Below, piece by piece: positions 36,677-45,171 of a stretch of DNA of 64,000 bases. Below the pieces are notes generated by a model. The model searched no databases. It was not told where the DNA came from and worked only from the letters and a program-made list of their open reading frames with translations. How positions within the stretch are numbered: position 1 is the stretch's first letter; each line of letters begins with the position of its first letter. Source of the stretch: CAZLFQ01 sp964558975. GTDB lineage: Bacteria > Pseudomonadota > Alphaproteobacteria > Rickettsiales > Midichloriaceae. The position numbers and the translations under genes were made by a program. The stretch lies in contig CAZLFQ010000001.1 in NCBI GenBank assembly GCA_964558975.1, forward strand, positions 248,001-312,000. Reading direction: 5' to 3'.

Positions 36677-37387
36677 TTACAACTTATATGTTGAATAACT
36701 AATTACTGTAAAACTTAAGTTAGATTTTCCATCTTTATCTTTCTTTTCAAGGTCAAGCATCTTGAAGTTTATTTCAGCTTCCCAAGTAGTCACTTCTTCA
36801 GCTATTTTTGATCTTTCCCTAGATTCATAAATCACTTTAGCTCTTTCAGGTAAATCATATAACCCAAACAACTCAACTGACTTTATGGTGATAGTTCTTC
36901 TGGTTTTATCCTTATATCTAATTAGCGGGCTATCTGGATTTATTTCAGGATCAACATAGTCAGCATAGTCCCTATAAATTTTCAAAGATGATAGTGTCTT
37001 AATTCTCGCTAATGCATTAGTCATGTTTTCGCCTTGAAAATCATTATAATTATATGATTCTCTGAACTTCACATATTGCCCAACCATATATCGTGCAATT
37101 GAAATATTGATTGGCTCTTTAATATCTGTCAGTGGTTTTATATTCGGGAAGTAATTAATTGTGTCATATGCATACATTGGAAAAGGCATTTGCTTTAGAT
37201 TTGTATCTTGCTTCACTAGCTCATACATAATATAGCCAGCAATTGATACAGCTATCACCACTATGAACAAATAACTTCTCAATGTGAAAGGTAATATATA
37301 TTTATAAGAATACCATTCCCTCACATCAGTGAAGTAACCAGCGCTATCAACGTACCTTTGTATATTCTTGTTAACTTGGTCTAACAT
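36677..37387 (-). CDS. virB8: Type IV secretion protein VirB8
   Basis: A 236-residue bitopic inner-membrane protein. A cytoplasmic N-terminus ends with WYSYKYILPFTLRSY; one span (about residues 38-56) leads to a periplasmic NTF2-like domain with the usual elements (ISIARYMVGQYVKFRESYNY, then the terminal VISYSTYKL strand). It nucleates assembly of the secretion channel with VirB9 and VirB10. The gene stands 89 bases from an unknown gene upstream, with a stem-loop in that gap, and 64 bases before virB9. Confidence 0.87.
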   Translation of the reverse strand: MLDQVNKNIQRYVDSAGYFTDVREWYSYKYILPFTLRSYLFIVVIAVSIAGYIMYELVKQDTNLKQMPFPMYAYDTINYFPNIKPLTDIKEPINISIARYMVGQYVKFRESYNYNDFQGENMTNALARIKTLSSLKIYRDYADYVDPEINPDSPLIRYKDKTRRTITIKSVELFGLYDLPERAKVIYESRERSKIAEEVTTWEAEINFKMLDLEKKDKDGKSNLSFTVISYSTYKL

Positions 37388-37431
37388 TCGCTATTGCCAA
37401 TCTCTTATAAGAATACCGTAGCAAGGAATGT

Positions 37432-37464
37432 GAATGAGATAAAGTGTTTTTCTCTATCTCATTC
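37432..37464. repeat. 10-base perfect inverted repeat upstream of virB8
   Basis: GAATGAGATA (37432-37441) and TATCTCATTC (37455-37464) with a 13-base spacer lie between the unknown gene at 37477 and virB8. The T run needed for a terminator is missing on the gene strand. It could attenuate readthrough, stabilise mRNA ends or bind a regulator. Confidence 0.5.
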
Positions 37465-37476
37465 CAAATACTGCAA

Positions 37477-38034
37477 TTAAAGCTCTGAATTTAATTCATT
37501 ATTTGCAACTAACACAGGAGCTGGTTCTTTAGACGCCGGAATATTAAAGCTCTCAATAATAGTGTTGTTAGAAGCTTTTATGAAAGCCTTTATATCCAGC
37601 TCTAATTGTGCAGTTCTAATTGGTTGGGAATAAACTAATGCACACTCTTCAACACTTTTGCTTAAATAATCCATCCATTCAGTTTTTGTAGCATCATTAT
37701 CTACAGAATATGTCTTACCAGTTAAATATGTCACGGCAATATCGTAGGTAGAATTTAAAGAAGCATCCCTAGTTAGGACTCCATCATCAGTTGTAAGTAC
37801 TTTTACGTAGCAGTTAGTTTTATCTGCAGCGTATAAATTAGGCGCTATTTGCGATGCTACGCTTAATAATCTAATTATATCTCCATCATTTAAATTTAAT
37901 GCAGCCACTTTTCCTTTGATAAAAGTATCAATCGGAGCATATGCTGTCCTGTTGAGTATTGTATCAAAAGTTACATATGGAAAATTTGTAATAAAATCTA
38001 GTTCAATAGGTTTCAAAGTCTTCATGTAATTCAT
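37477..38034 (-). CDS. Hypothetical protein, 185 residues
   Basis: Not recognised. The protein is soluble and mixed alpha/beta, with no signal peptide, and ends with a Pro/Ala-rich tail (PASKEPAPVLVANN). Several aromatic and Thr residues suggest a compact domain (ITNFPYVTFDTILNRTAY, then YDIAVTYLTGKTY). GGAG sits 9 bases before the ATG at 38034, which fixes the start. It lies 36 bases after the 5-formyl-THF cyclo-ligase gene and upstream of virB8 on the same strand. A secretion-related role is possible from position only. Confidence 0.6.
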   Translation of the reverse strand: MNYMKTLKPIELDFITNFPYVTFDTILNRTAYAPIDTFIKGKVAALNLNDGDIIRLLSVASQIAPNLYAADKTNCYVKVLTTDDGVLTRDASLNSTYDIAVTYLTGKTYSVDNDATKTEWMDYLSKSVEECALVYSQPIRTAQLELDIKAFIKASNNTIIESFNIPASKEPAPVLVANNELNSEL

Positions 38035-38070
38035 TTGCAGCTCTCCAAAAATATTAAGGTATTCAAAAGG

Positions 38071-38610
38071 TTATTTAGAAATCTTTCTGATTGCAACATC
38101 ATTTATTATGTAATCTACCTTTTCATCCCATTCATCAATTGGAAGATTTTCTATTTCTTGGTTTGAAAACGCAACGACTACTGTAGCAGCATTTGGATAC
38201 TTCTTGAGGACTCTATCATAATAACCTGCTCCATAGCCTAATCTGTTACCATCCAGATCGTATGCTAAACATGGCATAATGATCAAATCAGGTAAAAGCT
38301 GAGTATTATATTCCAGAGGTTCGTAACAATATTTATTAAGTTCAATTGGGTCACCGGCCTTCCATCTTCTAAAAACTATCTCTCCCTGTTCAATTCGTGG
38401 CAAACAAATGTCCAAAGATGCGCATTCTTCCAGCGCTTTCAGCACCGATACTTCAGACTTAATTGGGTAATACCCAGCAATTACTTTAAATTCATTGCTC
38501 AATATGAATTCGGCCAGTGTTATATTGACAGCAGATTCGGCCATTTTCCTAGCATCAGAACTTAGCCCATCTCTGATTATCTTCATTTTTTTTCGAGTTA
38601 AGTCTTTCAT
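38071..38610 (-). CDS. 5-formyltetrahydrofolate cyclo-ligase
   Basis: A 179-residue enzyme that converts 5-formyl-THF to 5,10-methenyl-THF with ATP. The family signature is the C-terminal DLDGNRLGYGAGYYDRVLKKYP, and the N-terminal R.....S..I......I...Y.P...E pattern is seen (FKVIAGYYPIKSEV). Length is normal. It is divergent from ctrA, with a CtrA box in the 77-base gap 22 bases from its own ATG, so CtrA may also repress or activate it. Confidence 0.9.
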   Translation of the reverse strand: MKDLTRKKMKIIRDGLSSDARKMAESAVNITLAEFILSNEFKVIAGYYPIKSEVSVLKALEECASLDICLPRIEQGEIVFRRWKAGDPIELNKYCYEPLEYNTQLLPDLIIMPCLAYDLDGNRLGYGAGYYDRVLKKYPNAATVVVAFSNQEIENLPIDEWDEKVDYIINDVAIRKISK

Positions 38611-38631
38611 ATTGAAGAAATTTAATTTGTA

Positions 38632-38647
38632 TTAACCATTTTTTAAC
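38632..38647 (+). promoter_or_regulatory. CtrA box (TTAACCATTTTTTAAC) upstream of ctrA
   Basis: A full TTAA-N7-TTAA site with C after both half-sites, ending 40 bases before the ctrA ATG. TATATTAG follows and could serve as -10. Autoregulation of ctrA through such sites is established in Caulobacter; this site suggests the same here. Confidence 0.75.
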
Positions 38648-38687
38648 CATACTATATTAGTTAGAAACCTAATCAAACAGGTTATTT

Positions 38688-39395
38688 ATGAGAGTACTAA
38701 TAATTGAGGATAATTCCTCAACAGCTAAAACGGTTGAACTCGCTTTAGCTAAAGAGGGCGTAGTTTGTGATATAGTAGTTCTTGGGCAAGAAGGCTTAGA
38801 AATAACAAAGCTATATGAGTATGGGTTGATAATTCTTGACCTTATGCTTCCTGACATGCATGGATACGATGTGCTCAAAAAAATTAGAAATTCAAAAATG
38901 AATGTCCCAGTACTTATTCTTTCAGGACTTGGCGACTCAGAACAAAAGATAAAAGGTCTTGGCTTTGGTGCGGATGATTATCTTACAAAACCATTCAATA
39001 TTGGCGAACTTGTAGCACGTGTTAAAGCAATTACAAGAAGATCAAAAGGACATTCAGAATCTATGGTTGAGATTGGTGATTTAAAAGTTAACTTAGATAC
39101 ACATACCTCTTCGATTGGTACTAAACCCGTTCATTTGACTTCAAAAGAGCAATCTGTGTTGGAGTTACTTGCACTTCATAAAGGACAAGTGGTTACAAAA
39201 GAGCAGTTTTTGACTCACCTATATAATGGTATTCATGAACCTGAGTTGAAAATAATTGACGTATTTGTTTGTAAAATGCGTAAAAAGTTATTTGAAACTT
39301 CTGGTAAAAACTACCTTGAAACCATTTGGGGCAGAGGTTATATACTTAAGCACCCAGACCAAATACCAGAGAATCAACGCAAACTTGCTGAGTAA
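38688..39395 (+). CDS. ctrA: Cell-cycle response regulator CtrA
   Basis: A 235-residue OmpR/PhoB-type regulator and master cell-cycle transcription factor of alphaproteobacteria. The receiver has acidic residues Glu7-Asp8, phosphoacceptor Asp51 (LIILDLMLPDMHGYDVL), and Lys in ADDYLTKPF. The linker RVKAITRRSKGHSES is highly CtrA-like. The winged-helix output domain has LTSKEQSVLELLALHKGQVVTKEQFL and VCKMRKKL (recognition helix), then TIWGRGYIL. Its phosphorelay partners (CckA, ChpT) are not in the window. A CtrA box lies upstream. A DsbD-like gene begins 2 bases after its stop. Confidence 0.94.
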   Translation: MRVLIIEDNSSTAKTVELALAKEGVVCDIVVLGQEGLEITKLYEYGLIILDLMLPDMHGYDVLKKIRNSKMNVPVLILSGLGDSEQKIKGLGFGADDYLTKPFNIGELVARVKAITRRSKGHSESMVEIGDLKVNLDTHTSSIGTKPVHLTSKEQSVLELLALHKGQVVTKEQFLTHLYNGIHEPELKIIDVFVCKMRKKLFETSGKNYLETIWGRGYILKHPDQIPENQRKLAE

Positions 39396-39397
39396 TT

Positions 39398-41140
39398 ATG
39401 AATTTTTTGAAAGTCGTTAAGTACTTAATACTTTGTGTATTAATGTACTCAAACTCTTATGCTGCATCTATGGAATTGCCTGTTAAAGCAACTCTAAAGC
39501 CAGTTGAATACAATAGTAATGAAGCCACTCTTCTTCTTGAATTCAAAATTCCTAAAGGTTGGAAAGTATACTCAAATTCCCCTGGGGATAGCGGAATACC
39601 AATAGTTATTGATTTTAAAAATTCTAAAAATATTGCAAGCCACTCTATCTCTTGGCCTCCAGCAGAAGTAATGATTGATAAATTTGGCAGCGAAGAGCTT
39701 AAAACAAATGTTTATAAAAAAGATACATATATTCCTATCAAGATAACTCCTGAAGATTCAGGAAAGCCAATCACAATAAATGCAAAATTAACCTATGGCG
39801 CATGTGAGCAAGTATGTATAGGACAAGATGATACTTTCAAATTTCAAATTGAGCAAAATTTCATTAATACTGACTTAAAAAAAAAGTGTAATGACACAGT
39901 AAAACAATGTGGTGGTAGTAGCTCTAATTCCACCTCAAAAGAACCACTATATATAATAATATTATTCGCATTAATCGGCGGTATGATTTTAAATCTAATG
40001 CCATGTGTATTGCCTGTTCTCGCGCTAAAACTTCTAAATATAGTTAAGTATGCTGGACTTACCAAAAAACAAATTACTATAAATCTACTCGCAACTTCTT
40101 TAGGAATAGTTAGCACTTTCGTATTACTCGCTGCAATCACAATCATATTAAAAATTGCTGGAGTAAACTTTGGTTGGGGTTTCCAATTTCAAGAGCCATG
40201 GTTTTTGATTTTTATAGCTCTCATATTAATTATTTTTGCTTCTAATTTATGGGGAGAATTTGAAATAGCTTTACCAAGATGGATAAGTGATAGCGCTTCT
40301 AAAACTCATAAAGAATATTCTATAAACAACAGTATTGCTGCTGGTGCATTTGCAACACTACTTGCAACCCCCTGCACTGCTCCATTTTTATCTGTCAGCA
40401 TAGCTTTTGCACTAAGCCAATCTGAATGGATGATTTTATTTATTTATATGACTGTAGGCATAGGCATGTCACTACCATATCTATTATTAGCACTCACTCC
40501 TAAAACTTTGTCGTTACTTCCAAAACCTGGAAAATGGATGGTGAATTTAAAGAAATTTTTTGCATTACTTCTTGTGCTAACTCTAACTTGGATATTATAC
40601 ATTTTATATTATCAAATCAGCACAATTTCTCTTGTAGTACTTATTTGTTGCTTGTTACTTGTTAAGTTTACTTTATCAAATTCTATTAAATCAAAAACTT
40701 TAAGAGTCGTTATCTTTATAACTGTTTTACTATCGGTGATTAGCTTGCCGCAAATTATGGAGAGAAATATTAATAAAAATGAATCTTATCATTCATCTCT
40801 ATGGGAACCGTTCAGCGAAGAGAAACTAAATAAATATATTAATGATGATAAAATAATTTTGGTCGATATCACCGCTGAATGGTGTTTGATCTGCAAAGGA
40901 AATAAATTCTTCGTCTTAGAAAGAGAAGATACTCTAAAGTTTCTCAAAGAACAAAATGTAATTATGATGCGTGGGGATTATACAAATCGCTCAGAGATAT
41001 TAGCTAATTTCTTAAAAAAACATAACCGCCCCGGAATACCATTCAACATTGTGTATGGACCTAAAAATAAAAAAGGTATTGTTTTGCCTGAAGTACTGAC
41101 TAAAGAGTCTTTAGCAAATTCAATTGCTAACGTGAAGTGA
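39398..41140 (+). CDS. Protein-disulfide reductase, DsbD/ScsB-like
   Basis: A 580-residue inner-membrane protein that passes electrons from cytoplasmic thioredoxin to periplasmic proteins. A signal peptide (about residues 1-22) precedes an N-terminal DsbD-alpha-like domain (TYGACEQVCIGQ). About eight spans follow, with the redox Cys motifs LMPCVLPVLALK and ATPCTAPFL. The C-terminal thioredoxin-like domain has EWCLICKGN with CxxC. It follows ctrA by 2 bases, an unusual pairing that would place it under CtrA. A tandem 13-base duplication (GTGAAGTGATTAA twice) covers its stop codon. Confidence 0.88.
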   Translation: MNFLKVVKYLILCVLMYSNSYAASMELPVKATLKPVEYNSNEATLLLEFKIPKGWKVYSNSPGDSGIPIVIDFKNSKNIASHSISWPPAEVMIDKFGSEELKTNVYKKDTYIPIKITPEDSGKPITINAKLTYGACEQVCIGQDDTFKFQIEQNFINTDLKKKCNDTVKQCGGSSSNSTSKEPLYIIILFALIGGMILNLMPCVLPVLALKLLNIVKYAGLTKKQITINLLATSLGIVSTFVLLAAITIILKIAGVNFGWGFQFQEPWFLIFIALILIIFASNLWGEFEIALPRWISDSASKTHKEYSINNSIAAGAFATLLATPCTAPFLSVSIAFALSQSEWMILFIYMTVGIGMSLPYLLLALTPKTLSLLPKPGKWMVNLKKFFALLLVLTLTWILYILYYQISTISLVVLICCLLLVKFTLSNSIKSKTLRVVIFITVLLSVISLPQIMERNINKNESYHSSLWEPFSEEKLNKYINDDKIILVDITAEWCLICKGNKFFVLEREDTLKFLKEQNVIMMRGDYTNRSEILANFLKKHNRPGIPFNIVYGPKNKKGIVLPEVLTKESLANSIANVK

Positions 41141-41240
41141 TTAAGTGAAGTGATTAATAATTTAGTATAATATTAACATTGACTTGAACTAGACTCCCTC
41201 ATATTGTGCGCACCATAAATCTCATCAGCAGGTGTTACAA

Positions 41241-42794
41241 ATGAAAACTCATGAAAAATGGCAAATATTCCTAGAAACAGTTACAAAAAGTGATTCAATT
41301 TTCGTCGAACGAGTTACTGATGATGAAGTGATTTTTACATCTGGAACTGATACTGATTTGCAAGCATTAACAACTGTATTTTCCTCTAAAGAATTAATTA
41401 GACAAAATGTAATTGTTGCCTTGAGACAAGGAACAGATCAAGATTCAGCGCCTAAACCACCATTAAAAGCCAGATCTCCATTATTAGATCTATCTGGCCA
41501 AGAAATTCTTGCTAAATTATTTACAAATGATTTCTTTGAAAGCATAGAGTTCAACCCTGCAACTTTATTAGATAATCCATTATATCGTACTGCAACTTTA
41601 GTAGTATCTGAAGCAAGTCCTATTCGCCTAAAAAGGGCTTTGACTACTTATGAACTTATGCAATCAGCTCTAAGCAACCCCGCATTAGTTTCTTCTATTT
41701 TAAATGGCAATACCAAAGCAATTTCTCAAGAGCCTAAGACTGGTGAGATTACAGATTTTGGAAAATCAGTAATCTCAATCGCAAGTACAAGCTTGACGTC
41801 AGCTAGTGTTGTATTTAACTACGGATTCTTGCAAGCATTCATGCAAAATCAATACGGTGTTGGAATGGGTGATTCACCTATTATTGCAGCATCTGCTACA
41901 CAAGTTGGTAGATTTACTTTGAAGAAAGACGCACTACTACGCTTTGTACACGATGCACTCAGCAGTAATTTAATATTTAGCGAAGAAGATGGTGAATTAC
42001 GCCCTGTTGTCTTTAAAGAAAGACAAGCAGAGGTTTCTAACCCAGCATCTTTGAATTTACATATGCTGCTTGATGTAAGCGATAGTATGAAGCCAAGTTT
42101 TGATGAGTATAGAAACAAAATAAAAGAAACTATTAAGAAAATTGCAGAAGCCTCTAAGGAGTGGACTATAACACTCACAGCATTTAATTCAGAAACACAT
42201 AGCCAAACTTTCTCAACTTCTAAGGCAAATGATATAGATGATCTATTTGACTTTATAGATAATTTAAATGCTGAAAAATATACAAACTTAAATGGCGCAG
42301 TTTTTAATGCCCTACAAAATCTAAGTTTACAACAGCAAAGCTCAGCATTAGTGGTGTTTACTGATGGTGACGATACAGAAAAGAAAAAGACTGACCAAGA
42401 AGTTGCTGTTGCTGCATTAAATCTTAGAAAGCAGAATGATCAATTCATGATGTTTTCTTTAGGGTTCGGTAAAAGTTATAATCAAACTTTCTTTAATAAT
42501 TTATCCGAAGCAGGTGGGTTTGTGCATAAGCATCTTGATAGAATAGCTCAATTCTCTGAATTTCATCAATATATTGGCAGTCTTAATGTTAAAAAAGTTG
42601 TCTTTGAATTTGTTACTGAAGCAGCAAAAAGTTTCTTTATGCAGTGTCCTGAAGGTGATGTTGCTGTCAGCTCAAACACAGTGCCAGTAAATGCTCAAGT
42701 AAGACACGCTGGACAAGCATATGAAGCTTACTATCGAGGAGCTGCTGGAACTATAAAAGTTCAAGACAGAAGTGCGGGTGAATTACATAAATAA
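41241..42794 (+). CDS. von Willebrand factor A domain protein
   Basis: A 517-residue protein whose C-terminal half is a vWA domain with an intact metal-ion-dependent adhesion site: DVSDSM (DxSxS), Thr in YTNLNGAVFNAL, and Asp in VVFTDGDD. The N-terminal 250 residues are unrecognised, Ser/Thr-rich and have no signal peptide, so it looks cytoplasmic or is secreted by a leaderless route. A GTG precedes by three codons; the ATG at 41241 with upstream AGGTG is preferred. It is not next to a MoxR ATPase gene, the usual partner of cytoplasmic vWA proteins. Confidence 0.75.
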   Translation: MKTHEKWQIFLETVTKSDSIFVERVTDDEVIFTSGTDTDLQALTTVFSSKELIRQNVIVALRQGTDQDSAPKPPLKARSPLLDLSGQEILAKLFTNDFFESIEFNPATLLDNPLYRTATLVVSEASPIRLKRALTTYELMQSALSNPALVSSILNGNTKAISQEPKTGEITDFGKSVISIASTSLTSASVVFNYGFLQAFMQNQYGVGMGDSPIIAASATQVGRFTLKKDALLRFVHDALSSNLIFSEEDGELRPVVFKERQAEVSNPASLNLHMLLDVSDSMKPSFDEYRNKIKETIKKIAEASKEWTITLTAFNSETHSQTFSTSKANDIDDLFDFIDNLNAEKYTNLNGAVFNALQNLSLQQQSSALVVFTDGDDTEKKKTDQEVAVAALNLRKQNDQFMMFSLGFGKSYNQTFFNNLSEAGGFVHKHLDRIAQFSEFHQYIGSLNVKKVVFEFVTEAAKSFFMQCPEGDVAVSSNTVPVNAQVRHAGQAYEAYYRGAAGTIKVQDRSAGELHK

Positions 42795-42867
42795 TTCTCA
42801 ACTTTAGCGTTGCGCCAGCAAAACCAGAATGTTAAGCTATTTAGCATAGTTTTGTTGAGTGTGATTA

Positions 42868-44664
42868 TTGGTAAATTTCCCTAAAACGCTGACAGGTTTC
42901 TTGTTGTTTTTTATGAAAAAAAACTTCTGGGGTTTTTTTTTCATACAATTAATGTGCTTCGGCTGGACTTTAGACCATACATTAATGCCGTTAGTGTTTG
43001 GAAATGTTGTTGGAAAAATAGAAAGCTATACTGGCGATAGAACGCAAATATGGAGTGCTATATCAACTGTAATACTACTTGGCGGCTTACTTTGGATATC
43101 AATTGAAGTCATGATGCGCGTTTCTGGCATCCTAATGATGAAAATTTTCCCTCAGTTTGAAGCAAATGTTCGTCTTTCCATGTTTGAGTATGTAAACCAA
43201 CAATCTCACTCGTTTTTCGCCGATAATTTTGCAGGTAGTGTTGCTAATAAAATTAATGATATGCCAAGAAGTGCTCAGGCTATTTTGGAAATGGTGATGA
43301 CGTTATTCATTCCGATTATTGCAACTACAATAATCACCACATTCATGTTTACATACTTACATCCTTTATTTGGTTTAGTAATATTTAGCTGGATTGTTAT
43401 CCATATGGGAATTTGTATTTACACATCTAAAACTTGTCAGATGTATTCCAATGTTCATGCTGAAAGCAGAAGCAGATTGGTTGGCAGGATCGTTGATAGC
43501 TTTACAAACAATGTTAGTGTCCGCATTTTCTCGCGCAGAAACTATGAATATGAATTTGCAAAGCGTTTCCAACAAGATGAAATCGTAAAGCATAAAGCAG
43601 CTCTGTGGTATGTAGAAAAGATAAAGATCCTTTTAGGGGTTTTATGCTTTTTATTTATTGGAGTGGGACTTACCTCACTTCAAATATATTGCTATAAAAA
43701 CGAGATAATAGATTTAGCCGATTTAGCCTATACATTCCAAGCTTCATATCATGTAACAATCGTTGCATTCTGGGCTGGTTTAGAACTACCGAGATTATTC
43801 CGTGAAATTGGCGTCTGCAAACAATCTCTGGGTTTGATAAATGCTCCAATCCTAATTCAAGACTCAAAAGACGCTATACCTATTAAAATATCCAGAGGAG
43901 AAATCCGATTTGATAACGTAACATTTAGATATGAACACAATGATAATATTTTCAATAACCAAAATATCATCATACCTTCTGGGCAAAAAGTTGGATTAGT
44001 TGGGTTTTCTGGAAGTGGTAAAACAACTTTTGTAAATCTAATACTCAGATATTTTGATGTAGCTGGTGGTGGAATTTATATTGATGGCCATAACATACAA
44101 GATATAACTCAAGACAGTCTGCGCGAACAAATTGCTATGATCCCTCAGGAGCCAAGCTTGTTCCACCGCTCAATATTGGAGAATATTAGATATGGCGATA
44201 TAACTGCAACTGATGCACAAGTGATTGAAGCTTCTAAAAAGGCTCACTGCCATGAATTCATAACAAAACTCAAAGATAAGTATAATAGTGCAGTTGGTGA
44301 GCGCGGTTTAAAACTTTCTGGTGGCCAAAGACAACGCATTGCTATTGCAAGAGCGATTCTTAAAAAAGCCCCAATTCTAATTATGGATGAGGCAACTTCA
44401 GCATTGGATACTATTACCGAAAAATATATCCAAAAAAGCATCAAAGAAATGGCAAAAGATCGGACCACAATAATAATTGCCCACCGCCTTTCAACTTTAG
44501 CAGATATGAATAGAATTCTAGTATTTAAAGATGGAAGCATTATTGAGGATGGAAACCACATCGAATTATTAAAACGAAATGGCCACTATGCAAAACTATG
44601 GAGCCTGCAAGTTGACGGTTTCATTCCTGACCTATCTGAAGAAAAGGAAGAAGATAGTTTTTAA
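42868..44664 (+). CDS. ABC exporter, permease fused to ATPase (MsbA-like)
   Basis: A 598-residue type I ABC half-exporter. Six spans cover about residues 10-320. The ATPase has Walker A GFSGSGKTT, Q-loop MIPQEPSLFHRSI, signature LSGGQRQRIAIARAIL, Walker B ILIMDEATSALD and H-loop IIAHRLST. The substrate is unknown; lipid A and drug exporters look alike. The longest reading starts at TTG 42868; an ATG at 42913 would shorten the first span, so the true start is unsettled. It is convergent with the gene at 44666. Confidence 0.87.
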   Translation: MVNFPKTLTGFLLFFMKKNFWGFFFIQLMCFGWTLDHTLMPLVFGNVVGKIESYTGDRTQIWSAISTVILLGGLLWISIEVMMRVSGILMMKIFPQFEANVRLSMFEYVNQQSHSFFADNFAGSVANKINDMPRSAQAILEMVMTLFIPIIATTIITTFMFTYLHPLFGLVIFSWIVIHMGICIYTSKTCQMYSNVHAESRSRLVGRIVDSFTNNVSVRIFSRRNYEYEFAKRFQQDEIVKHKAALWYVEKIKILLGVLCFLFIGVGLTSLQIYCYKNEIIDLADLAYTFQASYHVTIVAFWAGLELPRLFREIGVCKQSLGLINAPILIQDSKDAIPIKISRGEIRFDNVTFRYEHNDNIFNNQNIIIPSGQKVGLVGFSGSGKTTFVNLILRYFDVAGGGIYIDGHNIQDITQDSLREQIAMIPQEPSLFHRSILENIRYGDITATDAQVIEASKKAHCHEFITKLKDKYNSAVGERGLKLSGGQRQRIAIARAILKKAPILIMDEATSALDTITEKYIQKSIKEMAKDRTTIIIAHRLSTLADMNRILVFKDGSIIEDGNHIELLKRNGHYAKLWSLQVDGFIPDLSEEKEEDSF

Positions 44665-44665
44665 T

Positions 44666-45166
44666 CTACCCTTTCGAAAAACCCGCTTCAATAAGCTTAG
44701 TACCTTTTTCTCTAATTTCACTTACATTGCTACTAGCAATAACAGATTCAATCCCTGTTTTAATTGATTTAAGTATTGGGTCTAAGTGGCTAAATATTGC
44801 ATGTTGAGAAGGTGTAGCAAATGAAAGATTCTTTATAGTCATTCCAACTGCTTGGTGAGATAAAAATACATCATCAGCACTAAATACCCTTCTTAAATTC
44901 ACACAACTTTCAAATATTGTTGATCCTTTATAAGTGCTTTCATTATAACCAAGCTTCACACACACCTTCTGTAAGAAATCGTCATATTTCATAGCTTGCT
45001 CTTTATCTATACACTCTGCACCAACAACTAATGTAGAAAAAAGCTTTAATGCAGCTTTACTTGCACTTACATCTTTATTCTCCAGTTGATCGCACATAAC
45101 TTGCCAAAGCTGAACCAGTTGCTCTTTAGTTACACGCTCAATAATTGCTTTTTCATTTGTTTTCAT
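44666..45166 (-). CDS. Hypothetical helical protein, 166 residues
   Basis: Unrecognised, soluble and helical. It is 5 bases downstream of the PI-kinase-like gene, so the two are probably cotranscribed and may work together, for instance as effector and chaperone, though size and charge do not prove that. Features are KAALKLFSTLVVGAECIDKEQA and a C-terminal helix IREKGTKLIEAGF. AAGGT lies before the ATG at 45166. Confidence 0.55.
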   Translation of the reverse strand: MKTNEKAIIERVTKEQLVQLWQVMCDQLENKDVSASKAALKLFSTLVVGAECIDKEQAMKYDDFLQKVCVKLGYNESTYKGSTIFESCVNLRRVFSADDVFLSHQAVGMTIKNLSFATPSQHAIFSHLDPILKSIKTGIESVIASSNVSEIREKGTKLIEAGFSKG

Positions 45167-45171
45167 GATTT

